Source of the DNA: Stichopus chloronotus
Taxonomy: Eukaryota > Echinodermata > Holothuroidea > Aspidochirotida > Stichopodidae
NCBI GenBank assembly: GCA_021234535.1
Contig: CM037835.1
Span: forward strand, 1,240,001 to 1,304,000
Direction: 5' to 3'
Length of the DNA stretch: 64,000 bases
Part shown: positions 11,870-23,866 of the stretch, piece by piece
Position numbering within the stretch: the stretch's first letter is position 1
How the letters are laid out: each line of letters begins with the position of its first letter
Program-made: the position numbers and the translations under genes
The notes under the pieces: generated by a model
Told to the model about the DNA's origin: nothing
The model's input: only the letters and a program-made list of their open reading frames with translations
The model's database searches: none

Positions 11870-12200
11870 CAGTGACGTATCTAGACTACTTTTTGCTGGG
11901 GCGTGTGAGGCTTGCAGTGCCGACATCCAAGCCAGAAGGCACTGCAAATATACAAACACTGCCAAATTTGAAGCAACTTTTGAACCATTACAGCATCTCT
12001 CAGGCAAAAGTACACACAGAAAAGAAGTGTACACTTTCTGCTTACAAGAGAACAGGCGGGGCGGGACGAAGAAATACTTGGGGGGGGGGGGGAGGGGATG
12101 AGTGAGGGTAGAGCTATCTAGCGAAGCGCCATCATCAGCTTGGCGCGGAGCGCAAAAGAAAATTTCTGGCTTTCCAGGTAGTCCAGATGCCCGGAAACTG
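11870..12200. repeat. Interspersed repeat with poly-G tract
   Basis: It includes a G run at about 12079-12092 and the words GCGAAGCGCCATCATCAG and AAAGAAAATTTCTGGCT (12121-12175). A related block with a C run occurs at 15740-15850 (GCGAGCGCCACCATCAG, AAAGAAAATTTTGGCTA). The type is unknown. Confidence 0.5.
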
Positions 12201-15200
12201 CGTTTCTCAAGTGTTTAGTGTTATATTTATCAAGATTTGAAATAGAGATATCATGTCTGCAATTTGAATAATGCACCATTTATTCCACCATCCCTTGGCA
12301 AATTTTGAGGAACGGCAGGATGGGGTACCTTAACATACATTTAGCCTATCACTTTTTTATCATTGAGAGACTGAATCCCATAACCCCCTAAGTTAGTCGT
12401 TACCTTGGAAACACTGAGCCAATCAAATTAATTGAACGTGTGGTTGTTGGTTGAACATCTGCAAATCAGTAAACAAATAACTGATATGTTTCTTACTAAC
12501 TAAGAAATCTTCAACTTTAATTATGCCGTACAGATAATTAAAGGATGAGGCATCGGCTGCTACATCATAACAATTTGCATTTGAGGGTCAAAACAAAAGC
12601 ATTTCCGTGATGTAGAGACAGTTTCTTTGTTTCAGGAACAACTGCAATGCATGTTGAAATTGAGAAATGAAATATCAGTACGTTGCCTTTACTTTGACTC
12701 TCAATCGATGCCCGCTACAGTACTGGTGTTTGTGTAAACTTAGTTAAGGCATTCACAGTGATGATAATATGCGGGAGCTCAGTCCTTTAGGTCACGTGAT
12801 ACAGATATTGGACTTGATTTAATTGTCTGGTGGCGTAACTTAAACGGCAGCCCACAAAACCATATTAATAACGTATTATCTGATGCGCAATCATTGTCTG
12901 GGTCAGCATGCTCTCAGACGCTTCACAATACCAGACTTTTGTTGTCCACATTGTTTGATATAACATGTCTTCAGAATTCTATTCCCCTCCACAAACACTC
13001 GGCCAGCATGTTATCTCTACGTTTTGCCAGTGTTAGTCTTCAAAAACCTACGGGAGTGTTAAGGCAGCCCTGACTGGGTGTACGGTTTGAATGGAAAATG
13101 GAAACAAGTATAGGTGTTCAAAGTCACCCAATAGCAATGTGATATGCAACATATGAAAAATTAAAAAGGAGGGGGGTAGGGTAGTAATAACCATTAAATC
13201 TCAATTGAAAAAAACTGTATGACAAAGGTGATACCGCATGAGACATTTTAACATGTTAAGTATAAAAAATGTCAAAAAAATAATAATAATGTGCCGTTTC
13301 AAGTTACTAGTACAGTTGTCATGAATACTCATTAATATTGATAGTCATAATTGCAATTTCATCCCGATTTAGGCCTGTATGATTAAATGTAATTTGGTAA
13401 TTAAAAGTCTATGATTATAGTTAATTAAACATATTATGTGGGAGAATTATGCATCTGACATCATGTGAACACAGTTGTCATGTAACTATCCTTGTTGTTG
13501 TTGGTTAACAAAGGTTTTGTTATCCACAGGCTATATTACGAAACTTTGTGCATATATCCATTGAAACCAACTTAGCCTGTTTTATCCTCCAAGTCCACAA
13601 AAACAAGCAAGTTCACAATAGATTGTACTGCACAGGTTGCCCATACATGCCCTTACGGAGTATAGCACTTATAACCGACATTGCCCAAAGGGTGACCATG
13701 AATCTGGGACCACGGTCAAACGTATCCCATATGGAGACATGTGGGTTGCCCATCTGAGTCCCCTATGTCAGTCCAGTTATATCTAGGTCCCAGATATATT
13801 TTGCTTGCTGGGGATATTTCAGTGTGAGAATGTTCGTTCTTTTATAAGTCATAATCTGTAGTTCAAAAGTTAGGTAACTGTGTTGCTAACGACACTGTAA
13901 TTGTATATATATATATTTTTTTAATTTAAAATTTGGGGATCAAGAAGGCCACGTGGGCTCCTCAAGGAAACTATGTAGCATGTTGATATCGATTGCGGGA
14001 CATGTACGGGCATTCGACTCATCAATGTCGATATAATTGAGGCAGGACCTCATCTTTGAGAATGTTACAATGGACGGTTAGTCGATGAAGATGTAAATAC
14101 ACTCATCCTCAAACTCTGTAACTCACTATCAGCGATTGGACTTTGAGTATTTCAATTCAACCATGACGGTCAATTCATTTCTCACCTTTCTCTCAGCACT
14201 TCTCAAGAAAAGGAATCATTGTTTAAATGTCAAGACTCTCCTTGATTCAATTTCTATGGAAATGATGGCGACCATATCCAACCTGTCTTGTGCTACAGTG
14301 GAGCACCAGGATTATGGGGTGAGTCGGGGGCTAAAAACTGTGGACAGACTATCAAAGCTGAGAGCCACCATCGTAGTACGGTGAACTGAAAACCCCACAG
14401 ATCGACCTAATCATCTTACCATTATTGGAATTCTTTTTCTTTTCTTTTTCTATGATACAAAAGCCTGATGAAATTTGTACATGATTTTGTGATTATAAAG
14501 ACTGACATACTTGTCTGAATATAAGAAGGCTGAATATGGTTCACACCATCATCATTCACTGGAGGAGGAGGAGGAGCAGGCCAATAGCCAGGAACTATCA
14601 CAGGGGGCACCCCCCCCTCCCACCCTAAAAGAGACTTTAGACCCTATTTAATACCTACACGGAGCGCCACTATCATGGTGCGTTTCCCTTAAAGCATCAT
14701 ATGCTGTTTAAATAGCCTTTATTGTCAATCTTAAATCATTCTCTTCCATTTGATAACAATCTGGTAAATAACATCTACCCCATGTTTCTTTCATGAGAAA
14801 TTGCATTACTAAGAGCGACTAGAGCCAAGAAGAAAAAATGATATAGTTTTTTCGGTTAAAAATTTAGCGAAACCGAGCCCTGTAGTAAAAGTGCGGCATT
14901 TCCATGTGACTACTACCTCAACTTCTATGCAAATTAACTCATTTCTGTTGGAAAATCAGGCTACTTGGACAAATAGACCATGGTTGGTTAGTTTTTATAT
15001 CTTACTTACAACTGTAAGAAGTAAGTTTAGTCCCTTGGTATTTGAAAATGCAGGGATAACAGCACATCCTGCTTTAATTAAAGAAATATCGGTTGGGGGT
15101 CGTTTCTTTACATAGAACGTGTTCAAGCCCCTCCTCCCCCAGTTTGAATTGTTCCTCAGGGGACCGTGAGGGATATTTACAGGTATATTACACAAATAAA

Positions 15201-15374
15201 GACCTGAACTTATGCAGATACACTGCGGAGTCGAACCCGCAATAAATAGAGCAGTCTGCAGATGAGGGAAGGGGAAGGGACACTTGATGCTCTGACCCTT
15301 TCCATGAGTATTGGTGATACGTCTCTGTTCCTCACTGATTAACGCACATGCTCCTCCCTTTGATCACTCATGAT
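12201..15374. other. Unassigned intergenic sequence
   Basis: About 3.2 kb with no recognised coding exon or shared repeat. It contains an AT run at 13902-13920, a GGA/GGAG-rich patch near 14562-14580 and a T-arm-like hairpin (GCGGGTTCGACTCCGC, minus strand, near 15224-15240). A frame at about 14128-14319 lies between a possible acceptor and a GTGAGT donor, but has no recognisable domain. Confidence 0.4.
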
Positions 15375-15670
15375 AAATATTTTGAACATTTTTCAGAAAA
15401 TTGTTCAATCGCTCACTTAGAAAAAAGTGAGCAAGTAGACATTTTGAGATAATTGTTGAAACGAAAAGATATGATAATTTGTCATTCACACATTTTGCAG
15501 AAAGCTGTTCACTGAAGTGCTGACTTAGCGAGAAAGTGAACAAATTAACATTTTGTAGCAAATTGTTGAATTGACAGGATGCGATAAGCTTTTTATATGA
15601 ACATTTTTCCAAAAAGTTGAAGTCAACAATAAGAATCAAGGAAACAAGTTAACAATGTGCAGAAAAATGT
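15375..15670. repeat. Tandem repeat, ~120-bp unit, about 2.5 copies
   Basis: Two diverged copies share the order ACATTTT..CAGAAA-TTGTTCA, then a GTGAGC/GTGAAC block, then ACATTTTG..AATTGTTGAA and a GATA-rich end. The copies start near 15380 and 15500, with a third partial copy after 15600. AT-rich and non-coding. Confidence 0.55.
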
Positions 15671-15739
15671 TGAGTTGTTAAGATAACACAACTGAAGAAT
15701 TGATCATTTTTCTGTTTTTTGATGAGATATTATCTTAAC

Positions 15740-15850
15740 AACTAGACTATCTAAGCGAGCGCCACCATCAGTTGAAGAGCATGAAAGAAAATTTTGGCTA
15801 TTCAAAAATGTGGGGTTTTGTAACTCCTCCCCCCCCCCCCCCCCATGGCC
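15740..15850. repeat. Second copy of the 11870-12200-type repeat, with poly-C tract
   Basis: It shares the GCGAGCGCCACCATCAG and AAAGAAAATTTTGGCTA words with 12121-12175 and is followed by a run of about 17 C at 15828-15844. The homopolymer makes any open frame through it unreliable. Confidence 0.5.
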
Positions 15851-17264
15851 GGGAAGTGAATTTACCCTGGTGGTAGACGCTACCAAAAGTAAAAATAAAA
15901 TATAAAAGAAAAGGTATTCCAATAATTTTTACTCTCTGGCCGTTGTAGTTGTTTACTTAGATCGCTAAAACCGTTGATGTTTACATGGCAAAGTAGAACT
16001 AGTCTTTGTACCGGTAACTTTTGTAAATGATATGTCCAACGTGATGAGAAGTAAATACTTGTTAAACGATCCCTGGTGTAGCTAAAAAAATTCAGGGTGT
16101 GGGAAAGATATGAGAATTTCCCCCCTTTCCCTCATTTTTTTCAAGGTTACATGGGTCTGACTTGATCTTGAGGGTGGCATGGACGGGCCATGAGGTGGTC
16201 TGATCCTGTATATAAAAGTGAAGTTACAATATGATGGATCTGATGACTGAGTGCTATGCTGGTAGATGGGTCTAAGGGGAGGGGACACCCCATTTTGCAA
16301 ATCCTTGATTATGTAAGGTGGACTATAGATGTAAACTGGTGCTATACTTGATGAATTGAATCTAATATATCTCCAGGTATTCCCACTGTTAGGCAATGAT
16401 TTTAGTTTTTGAATTGCTAATTTTTAGACGTCACCTGAGTATGCCTAATTCAGAATGGCAATGTGATTAAATAGTGCAGTTTTGAAAATATTTGTAGGCC
16501 TTTTCCCCATTTCTGTCCCCGCTGTCGTTGCAAAAGTAATGCTGGTTTAATATTATTTAGCAAGGCTTGCTAAGCACACTATGTACTGGCCAACTCACCG
16601 ATAATTCCGTCCAGCAAGTCGAAATTCGGAGACATAAAGGTTAGCATGTCTGTAAATTACTTCAGAGTAAGCTGAATGATGTTGAAGTAGTATTCCTGTT
16701 AACAATTGTAATCGACGGAAGACAAACTACATGACCCACGGGTAGTTTTACGGTTATTTCGTCCTTTGGTTTTGGTCACAGAAAGTCCCTGCCAGTGTTA
16801 GTTGTACATAGCTCCATGCATTAGTTCCACTCACTAACCTAGAAGTTTCCACTTACTTTTGCTTTATTTCTTAGTCAGGTATCTTTCTTTTTACTTCTCG
16901 ACATATTGGTATTCCAAGTTGGATCAGGGGTGTGAAATGGAGGAGATACAACAGTAAGGTAAATTTAGGCTAATTTTATGATATTTTCCCAGGTGTGATG
17001 AGTTTCAATTCATAAAGGACTAAGAGTATCATTTTAGTTTGTGTGATGTATCTTACTTCTAGCAGCAACCAAGTAATCTTTGTCACACATATGTATACCC
17101 TATGAAAAAGCATTACATAGAACAGCAGCTTTGAAGTAAGGGTTGTCGCCGATAGTCAAGTCAGGACAACTGTATCTGACAAATTAAAACTACTGGTTTG
17201 AAATCATGATAGACTGGTGTATAACCATAAGGCATAAACCTTTTGCCATACGCAAATGATTAAC
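15851..17264. other. Unassigned intergenic sequence
   Basis: No recognised gene or repeat. The open frame at 16082-16396 (minus) is proline- and serine-rich by composition, without a domain. Confidence 0.4.
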
Positions 17265-17331
17265 AAAAGCCCAATGGGCACTGTGGTTCCTTGCTAAGAA
17301 ATTAGGGCAAGTGAAAAGTTGGGTCATCAAA

Positions 17332-17520
17332 ACTGGGGACCCAAAAATTGGGGCTATCAAGAATGGGGCCCAAAAATGAAGTCCAAATCAGGTCCAAAAA
17401 TGAAGGCCCATCTGTACAGTGTCCCCACTGAATTAAGAAATGTATTACATGTTTAGATAATAAATTAAAAAAATTGGGGCCCAAAAATTGAGCTCAAACT
17501 GGGTCCCAAACATTTTGGGC
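17332..17520 (+). repeat. Short-unit minisatellite
   Basis: Diverged 20-30 bp units built on CAAAAATTGGGGCCC and CCAAAAATGAAGGCCC. They lie inside the GGTTCC-type element, near its 5' end. Confidence 0.55.
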
Positions 17521-18989
17521 CCATGTATAACCATTAAATTAACAAACAACTGAACATGTCAAAATATAATGAAGTACACAGTTTCCCATTTTTTCAAATT
17601 TAATGATAATGCAAATTCAGTTGGTACACACATTGACTGTACTGGTTACCATACTGTAGTTGTGTACCAACTGCTAAACAAACAACTCACTATACCATGT
17701 TTAAACACAGTGACTGAAACTGTTCCCCAACCCATTTAATCTATAAAGATAATGCAAATTCAACCATTACATACATCAGCTGATGGTCTTCTAAGATACC
17801 ATAGCACTAAAACAGCAACAATTTTCCAATGACCAAAAAATAAAACCACAAAATTTTTCCCCCTCTATCAATAAATTTCTCAGGGATGTGAATCGGTCAA
17901 TAACAGACAACCATATCAAGTTTAAAGCAAATCTGACCCACAATTATGGAAATATGGCAGTTTTAAGATTTTTACGTTTGACCCCATAACCCCATTAAGA
18001 TGCAAGATATGGACACCATAAACTATAGGGCACTTATACCCACTATGATGGATCAGTACACCAACCTAAGAGAACCTATACAGAAAATGCTATTTCGAAC
18101 ATACATACATTTACTGATGGTCCTCCTAAGCTACCATAGCCTTAAAACAAAGCAAAAAGTTTCAAACGACCGAAATCCCATTGAGTTAACTGTGTCACTA
18201 AGACCACAAACTGCCAATTGGAACTTTACACACTGTAGCCCATAAGCTTTTCAACTAATTTGTACGGTAGCTTATAATAACCACAATAATGGTGTTAAGG
18301 CTATTATTATTGTTTTAGAGTAAAAAATTATCCCTTCCTCTCTATTGATAAGCATTCAATTTCACAGGGTCGTGAACCTGTCAGTAACAGACAACCTTAT
18401 CAAGTTTAAAACAGCTGTGACCAACGATTATGGAAATATGGCAGTTTTAAGATTTTTATGTTTGACTCCATAACCTCATTAATATGCAAGATTTGGACAC
18501 CAAAAACAATGGGGCACTTCTACGCACTATGACGGACCTGTCCACCAAGTGTAAGTTTTATCCAACTTGCCCACATTGAGTTAGAGCGTATCCAAGCTGC
18601 GTCACAGACACACACACCCATACCCGTTTAGGGCGCCTATCGGGGACATGAACTTTTCCTAACGTAAACAGGAATATCCCCACTTTGCATATGATGTCCC
18701 CAGTGAGTGGTATTTAGTCTTGCATGTATCCCCGATTCACGCCAGAAACGGATTGTGTGTATAATTTTTTACACATACACACCCCTATACACAGGTATAG
18801 AATCATAAAATAGGTAATTGCGGAAAAAGTTAGATTCACCTATAAAATTCAGGGCGCATATCTGATACCCCAGCTAAGATATGAATTATCTTAGTACCCC
18901 AGTTTGCATTATGTTAAAATATCCAGAAACGGGGATATCCCCGGTTGCAAGCTTGAGGTTCCTGTGTGTGTCCCCGTTCGGCGCCCTAA

Positions 18990-19023
18990 ACAAACCCACG
19001 CACACACACACGCGCGCGCGCGC
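18990..19023 (+). repeat. CA/CG dinucleotide tract
   Basis: A CA run merges into a CG run just upstream of the 3' hairpin of the element ending at 19064. Alternating purine-pyrimidine sequence of this kind can adopt Z-DNA. Confidence 0.8.
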
Positions 19024-19064
19024 CAAGTTGAATGCAATGGTTCCACTTGCTAACGCAAGGAACC

Positions 19065-19635
19065 AAAAACGGTCATAAGACTGTAAACTACTGCAGCATT
19101 TTATCAATTTCCATAAACGTTTGAAAGTTTCTGAGGAGGATGTACTCGCATTCATTAAGTTACACATTTTTTTGTTTTTGCTTCTGTGATATATGCGTCA
19201 CAACGCATCAAAAGTTGAGAAAACAATTTTCAAGAATAACGACTGACGAAGTTATAGCAGAGGGACGAAACTGTTGATCTAATTTACCGCGGAGCAAACG
19301 ACGTGGATCTTTTATGTTGAGTTCCTGACTTCCTACTACCTTTTAAGCTGTAAACAAAACATGATCTTCGTGTAAAGTAGGCTACTTCAAAGGAAGGAGT
19401 TCCCGTTGAACCTCAATTTCACCTTCCTGAGTGCGAAGATTTTAATTTTATTAAAACCAAATGTCATGCATAAAACATAAGGGAAGGAAGCTCTTTTGGG
19501 TGGTTGCTGATAGACCAGTTTCCAGTAAAACTGTCAACATCAGTTGGATTTTGATGGAATATGCATGTGACTATTTTTCAACTTGTTCAATGATTAAAGC
19601 AGCCAATCAGGGCCGTCGCGACCGAGGGGTGTTTC
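19065..19635. other. Unassigned intergenic sequence
   Basis: Nothing recognised up to the poly-C tract at about 19639-19656. Confidence 0.4.
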
Positions 19636-20115
19636 ACCTCCCCCCCCCCCCCCCCCACAGTCCACAGTTGGATTTTTCATATATCAGTCTAGTGCATTTT
19701 ATGACGCAAAATGATGACAAATATTGCACCAGATTGTGTCTAGTAGTAAAAATTTTTTCCAGTAAATCTGAAATAACATTTTAAGTTCTCATAATTCAGT
19801 CTAGAAGCGAAATGGCATAGCCGGAAAATCTGAATTACCGGTTGGAATTTCTCACATCTCAGTCTAACAGTTTTGTGACATATAAAGATGCCAAATATTG
19901 CTCCAGATTGTGTCTAAACTCAATAAATCTGAATTAACCTTGGAATTTCTAATATTTTAGCATATAAGCGACCACAGTCGAAAAATCTGAAGTACCAGTT
20001 AGAATTTTTCATACTTCAGTCTAGGGCATTTAATGACATAAAAATATGCCAAATATTCCACCAAATTTCGTCCTAGGTTACCTGGTAATTGGAAAACTTC
20101 TCAAAAAGGGGATGG
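19636..20115. repeat. Tandem repeat, ~165-bp unit, about 3 copies
   Basis: The block CAGTCTA...ATGACATAAA..ATGCCAAATATTGC(A/T)CCAGATTGTGTCTA recurs at about 19687, 19859 and 20018 (spacings 172 and 159 bp). AAATCTGAATTACC-type words lie between. A run of C precedes the array at about 19639-19656. Non-coding. Confidence 0.6.
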
Positions 20116-20940
20116 AGTCACCTCTTCCCTTACAACCATCACTCATCTTATGCATTCTCCAACCTATCAAAATATATTGTGTGACATTTTTTTTCTCATC
20201 AAGGATAAATATTCTAGATACAGCATAAATATTCCAGATACGAGCAATCCAAAATATTATCATTTCTAATAGCATGATGTTTTGCTCATTCATTGAGAAA
20301 TTACAAACATGAGATTCCTATTTCAAGGTTCGGTATATGCAGCCCTATGGATGTACTGGAAGTGCCGTGTCCGGTCATCTAGGGAAGGGGTTGTGATGAG
20401 TACAATTTTCTGGTACAGTCCACGCCAACTGATGGTAGCGCTCCCCTGAGATAGCCCTGTCGGCGCGTTGCATGGAACCAAAGGGCTACGTCCTCACGGT
20501 CCAGAGACCCGCTAACCTTGATGGGCGTCTCATGTAAGTCATACCAATGATGAATCAGAGCCTATGCGGTGCCCTGGTAATGTCTGCTTGCATTCTAATT
20601 ATCTTCACCTTCTGCATAACCAAAGAAATTGTTTTCGAAATTTCAATAAGGATTTTGAACCAAAAATTTCAGTGTATTTTCATTATTCATAGATTTTTCA
20701 AATTGCATCCATGATATCCCTATTTTAAGGTCGGATGTATGCAGACCACTCATGCACACTCATGCCCTCTGGAGGGTTTGAAATGCCAAACTTTTCTTTA
20801 CGCGCGGGGCCAATAAATGGTGGCGCTCCGCTTTTGAAAGTGCTAATGTTGCTCACGACGAATAGCCTGTGACTTCAGTTTCGGCTCCCCGTCAACCCCT
20901 TTGTATTGTTGATCTCAAGTCACCTCTAACCTTCCACCAT
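20116..20940. repeat. Degenerate ~420-bp duplication
   Basis: Two blocks share ATTCCTATTTCAAGGTTCGG(T)ATATGCAG-like words (about 20310-20345 and 20716-20745). Each is followed by a moderately GC-rich part with a GGTAGCGCTCC or GGTGGCGCTCC word (20432; 20820). Probably an old tandem duplication or two copies of one repeat. Confidence 0.4.
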
Positions 20941-22200
20941 TAAACTGCGACGGTACCCAATTCATGGTCATAGATAAAGCAAATTCTACGTAAAAGTTAC
21001 GTTGAAGATATTTAACTAAAAGAGAATAGTATTGGCCAGCTGCAGTCAGTCCATTTGTGGGTACATTTGGATGTCTGGACAACATTTTTACCTTCTAATA
21101 GTTTTTAAGCATAACCTCAATGTTTGTTTTATTCATTCACGCTTAGGAAGTCCGACCAACTAGACGAAAACTCCTTGGCGAGATGCACTTTACCAACTTT
21201 CATATTTGCACTTGACACCTTTCCACCGTCTTGCTCGTTAATATATCTTTTAATTCTTTTTTATGTGTCTTTTTAAAGATGAGTCGATCTAATCGACAAC
21301 AATCCTGCAGTGCTCCCAAACGATATTGTTACTACCAGCTGGATACATCAATAAAAGCAAACGCGCATGTTTTTATTGATTTTAACAACTCAGCGTTTGT
21401 CAGCTTTTGTATGATGCATCGGAGTGTAACGATTAAGTGAAGACGGGAATTGAAAAGCGAAATTACAATTCGGGCGGTTTTCGAGAGATCGTTGCATTAA
21501 AGAATGTCCTATTTACTGAAAACTTTACAGTGTACAACATTATCCGATAGGGTTCAACACGTGACAAAGGAGACAAAACGGTTGCAATAAGAAAGCGTAC
21601 GACAGTATTCAATTCAAAATGGTAATTCATATTAAAACATTTAACACCATTTAACACTTATCTGGAAAACACAGGATTGATGTACCTCTTAGTATGATGT
21701 CCTCCTCCAATTTGAATAAACAAAATAGATTTAACCACAAATTTTATCTCATCAAATTTCCTTTATCCAAAAGGATCATTTGTCAGTTCCAAGAAAACAT
21801 TTTACAGATACTTGAGAAAAAAGAACAATATCGAAGGTCTGTTACTGAATGCTCTTCCTTTTTGTCTTCAATACACTTCTTTTGTTTTATTGTTGTTCAA
21901 CAGCCAAGGTAAATCAATTAAAATTATTCTCCGGTTCGAGACTACCGGTATATCTTATTGAACAACAACAACGAGTTACTGGTCATTCCTACCATACTCT
22001 CCAACCAGCTCCCCTTCCCGCTTACAGTTTTTACCTAACTTGCTTTCCAGATGAAAATGTTCTGCGCAATTTCATATTCATTTCGTAATTAGAAAGAAAA
22101 CATGGCTCCAACTGGCAAGAACTTAACACTCATAGGTCTCAGTATATTTTCTTTTGATATTTACAATTAGACCAATGCAATTGCCTATGATAATCGCTTG
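20941..22200. other. Unassigned intergenic sequence
   Basis: No recognised domain or repeat. Open frames at 21694-22088 lack motifs. Confidence 0.4.
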
Positions 22201-22206
22201 CTATAT

Positions 22207-22800
22207 TTAACAGATCCTAACACCATGAAAAGCAATAAACCCTGACATAAATAAGTTGGGAGTCATCTCTGAAGAAGACTTCACGATGGAGAGAATTATT
22301 GAGTCCATATCAACTCCTTTACTGGGTGCAGCAAATCCTCTGTTTTGATTGCACACACAACTGAACACAGTAGAAGTACTGTCTGTTGGTGGCATTATAC
22401 TTTAATCTCTTGGACGTGACAAAATTACACCTTCCTGCATAGACAATTATTTTACGCACTATCAGGTCCATTACATTGCCGCATTCGAGGTAGTATTCAG
22501 AAAATATAGCAAGTTGTTCATGTGATCTTGAAAAAAGGCATTAGGCCTCCTCTGAACCTTGTCAGCGCTATTAAGTATGCTCCCGCCATGGTCTGTACAG
22601 AAGATTAAATCGTCCTTTGGCCAAGCAGGTGATATCGCTTGGTTTGTGTTCAATTTTGTGATGAAAGTACAGCAACTACTACAGTGTGTGCAAAACTTCA
22701 AGGGGGGTTTCCAGTGGACAAAGAGACTTCAAGTCCAAGAGAGATTCCCTGACGGACTTGTCACACGTAGCTTGGACCACAATTTTCTTCTCACAAATTC
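22207..22800 (-). pseudogene. Coding-like minus-strand segment of unknown family, broken
   Basis: On the minus strand three open stretches of ordinary amino-acid composition follow each other. One reads VVQATCDKSVRESLLDLKSL near 22770-22710. A frame shift occurs at a C6 run near 22705-22700, and then a 76-codon frame (22471-22701) includes KFCTHCSSCCTF and WPKDDLIFCTDHGG. After another shift, a 62-codon frame (22207-22395) begins near MPPTDSTSTVFSC. No family is recognised. It could be a degraded gene or element, or coincidence; the shift at a homopolymer could also be a sequencing error. Confidence 0.25.
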
Positions 22801-23160
22801 AAACAATTTCTAAGTGACATAAATGGGAAACAAGTAATTCTTGTCGGCTCGGGGGCGTGGGACGTTTAATCTCTAGAAACATGGCGCGATGGCGTGAGGG
22901 CGGTAACAGTATTAAGAGGGAGGTAAATTTGCTCATCCTCTGTATCGGGACAAACCCCAATCAAAACTGGGCTGTGTAAATTAATGGGGAGTAGAGAGAC
23001 TGATTGAAAGGTGGAACCAAACCTTTGGAAAACCTGTTGAAAATATGAAGAAGAGGCATTTTACAAACAACTTCCCAAAGTTACCATTAAAAATATTGTT
23101 TCCTTCCCAAGTTACACACTTTCGAGGTTCAGAGAAGGGTGCTACTATTTTTGCACCAGT
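22801..23160. other. Unassigned intergenic sequence
   Basis: Left flank of the perfect palindrome. No feature recognised. Confidence 0.4.
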
Positions 23161-23866
23161 TGAAAATTTAAACAGAATTCACAGTGAGTTGAATTATGAT
23201 GTCACATAGCCCCTGATGGCAGGAATTAAATAGGTTGTATTTATAGGTATACATTTTCCATTATTAATACTCATAAACTGAACATATTTTGTGTTAAGTT
23301 ACTGAGGTGTACCATGCAATGATCAACTTATTAATACTTTCATTTGAATATACATAAAAGCATATCTGTTAATTATTTGACAATAAATTATAAAGAAAAA
23401 CAAAAGCTTATCAATAACGACTGGTCAGATTACCACGTCACATGATGGATTTTAATGAACTTTCAAACTGAGATATCTTGAAAAGCAGACAACAAAATAA
23501 GATTGACGCCATAATCACATGTCATCTAATTTTGTTGTCTGCTTTTCAAGATATCTCAGTTTGAAAGTTCATTAAAATCCATCATGTGACGTGGTAATCT
23601 GACCAGTCGTTATTGATAAGCTTTTGTTTTTCTTTATAATTTATTGTCAAATAATTAACAGATATGCTTTTATGTATATTCAAATGAAAGTATTAATAAG
23701 TTGATCATTGCATGGTACACCTCAGTAACTTAACACAAAATATGTTCAGTTTATGAGTATTAATAATGGAAAATGTATACCTATAAATACAACCTATTTA
23801 ATTCCTGCCATCAGGGGCTATGTGACATCATAATTCAACTCACTGTGAATTCTGTTTAAATTTTCA
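23161..23866. repeat. Perfect 338-bp inverted repeat with 30-bp spacer
   Basis: The left arm 23161-23498 and right arm 23529-23866 are exact reverse complements wherever compared, with a constant pairing sum of 47027 and no indels. The spacer is 23499-23528. Homology stops sharply on both outer sides (23160 and 23867). Arms this long without a mismatch mean a very recent fold-back duplication or an assembly or read artefact. As RNA it would make a 338-bp hairpin, a possible endogenous siRNA source. No coding content and no target-site duplication were seen. Confidence 0.95.

Larger units (their letters stand above)
17265..19064 (+). mobile_element. HINE-like element, GGTTCC subfamily, near full length
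   Basis: The left end has a perfect hairpin (GCCCAATGGGC at about 17268-17278), then CACTGTGGTTCCTTGC with the terminal word at 17285-17294. The right end has a CA/CG tract (about 18998-19023) and a hairpin ending GCAAGGAACC at 19055-19064, the complement of the left word. The interior has a 29-31 bp GGGGCCCAAAAATTG minisatellite (17332-17520) and a direct duplication of about 200 bp with a 473-bp offset (17861 and 18334). About 18240-18620 closely matches the middle of copies 1 and 3. It encodes no protein. Confidence 0.6.

Noticed and set aside
14128..14319. Possible exon between a weak acceptor and a GTGAGT donor
   Set aside because: The acceptor lacks a polypyrimidine tract and the peptide has no recognisable feature.
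15704..15922. Open frames running through poly-C or poly-G tracts (also at 12060, 19640, 47401, 48185 and 55829)
   Set aside because: They depend on homopolymers encoding Gly or Pro runs and carry no domain.
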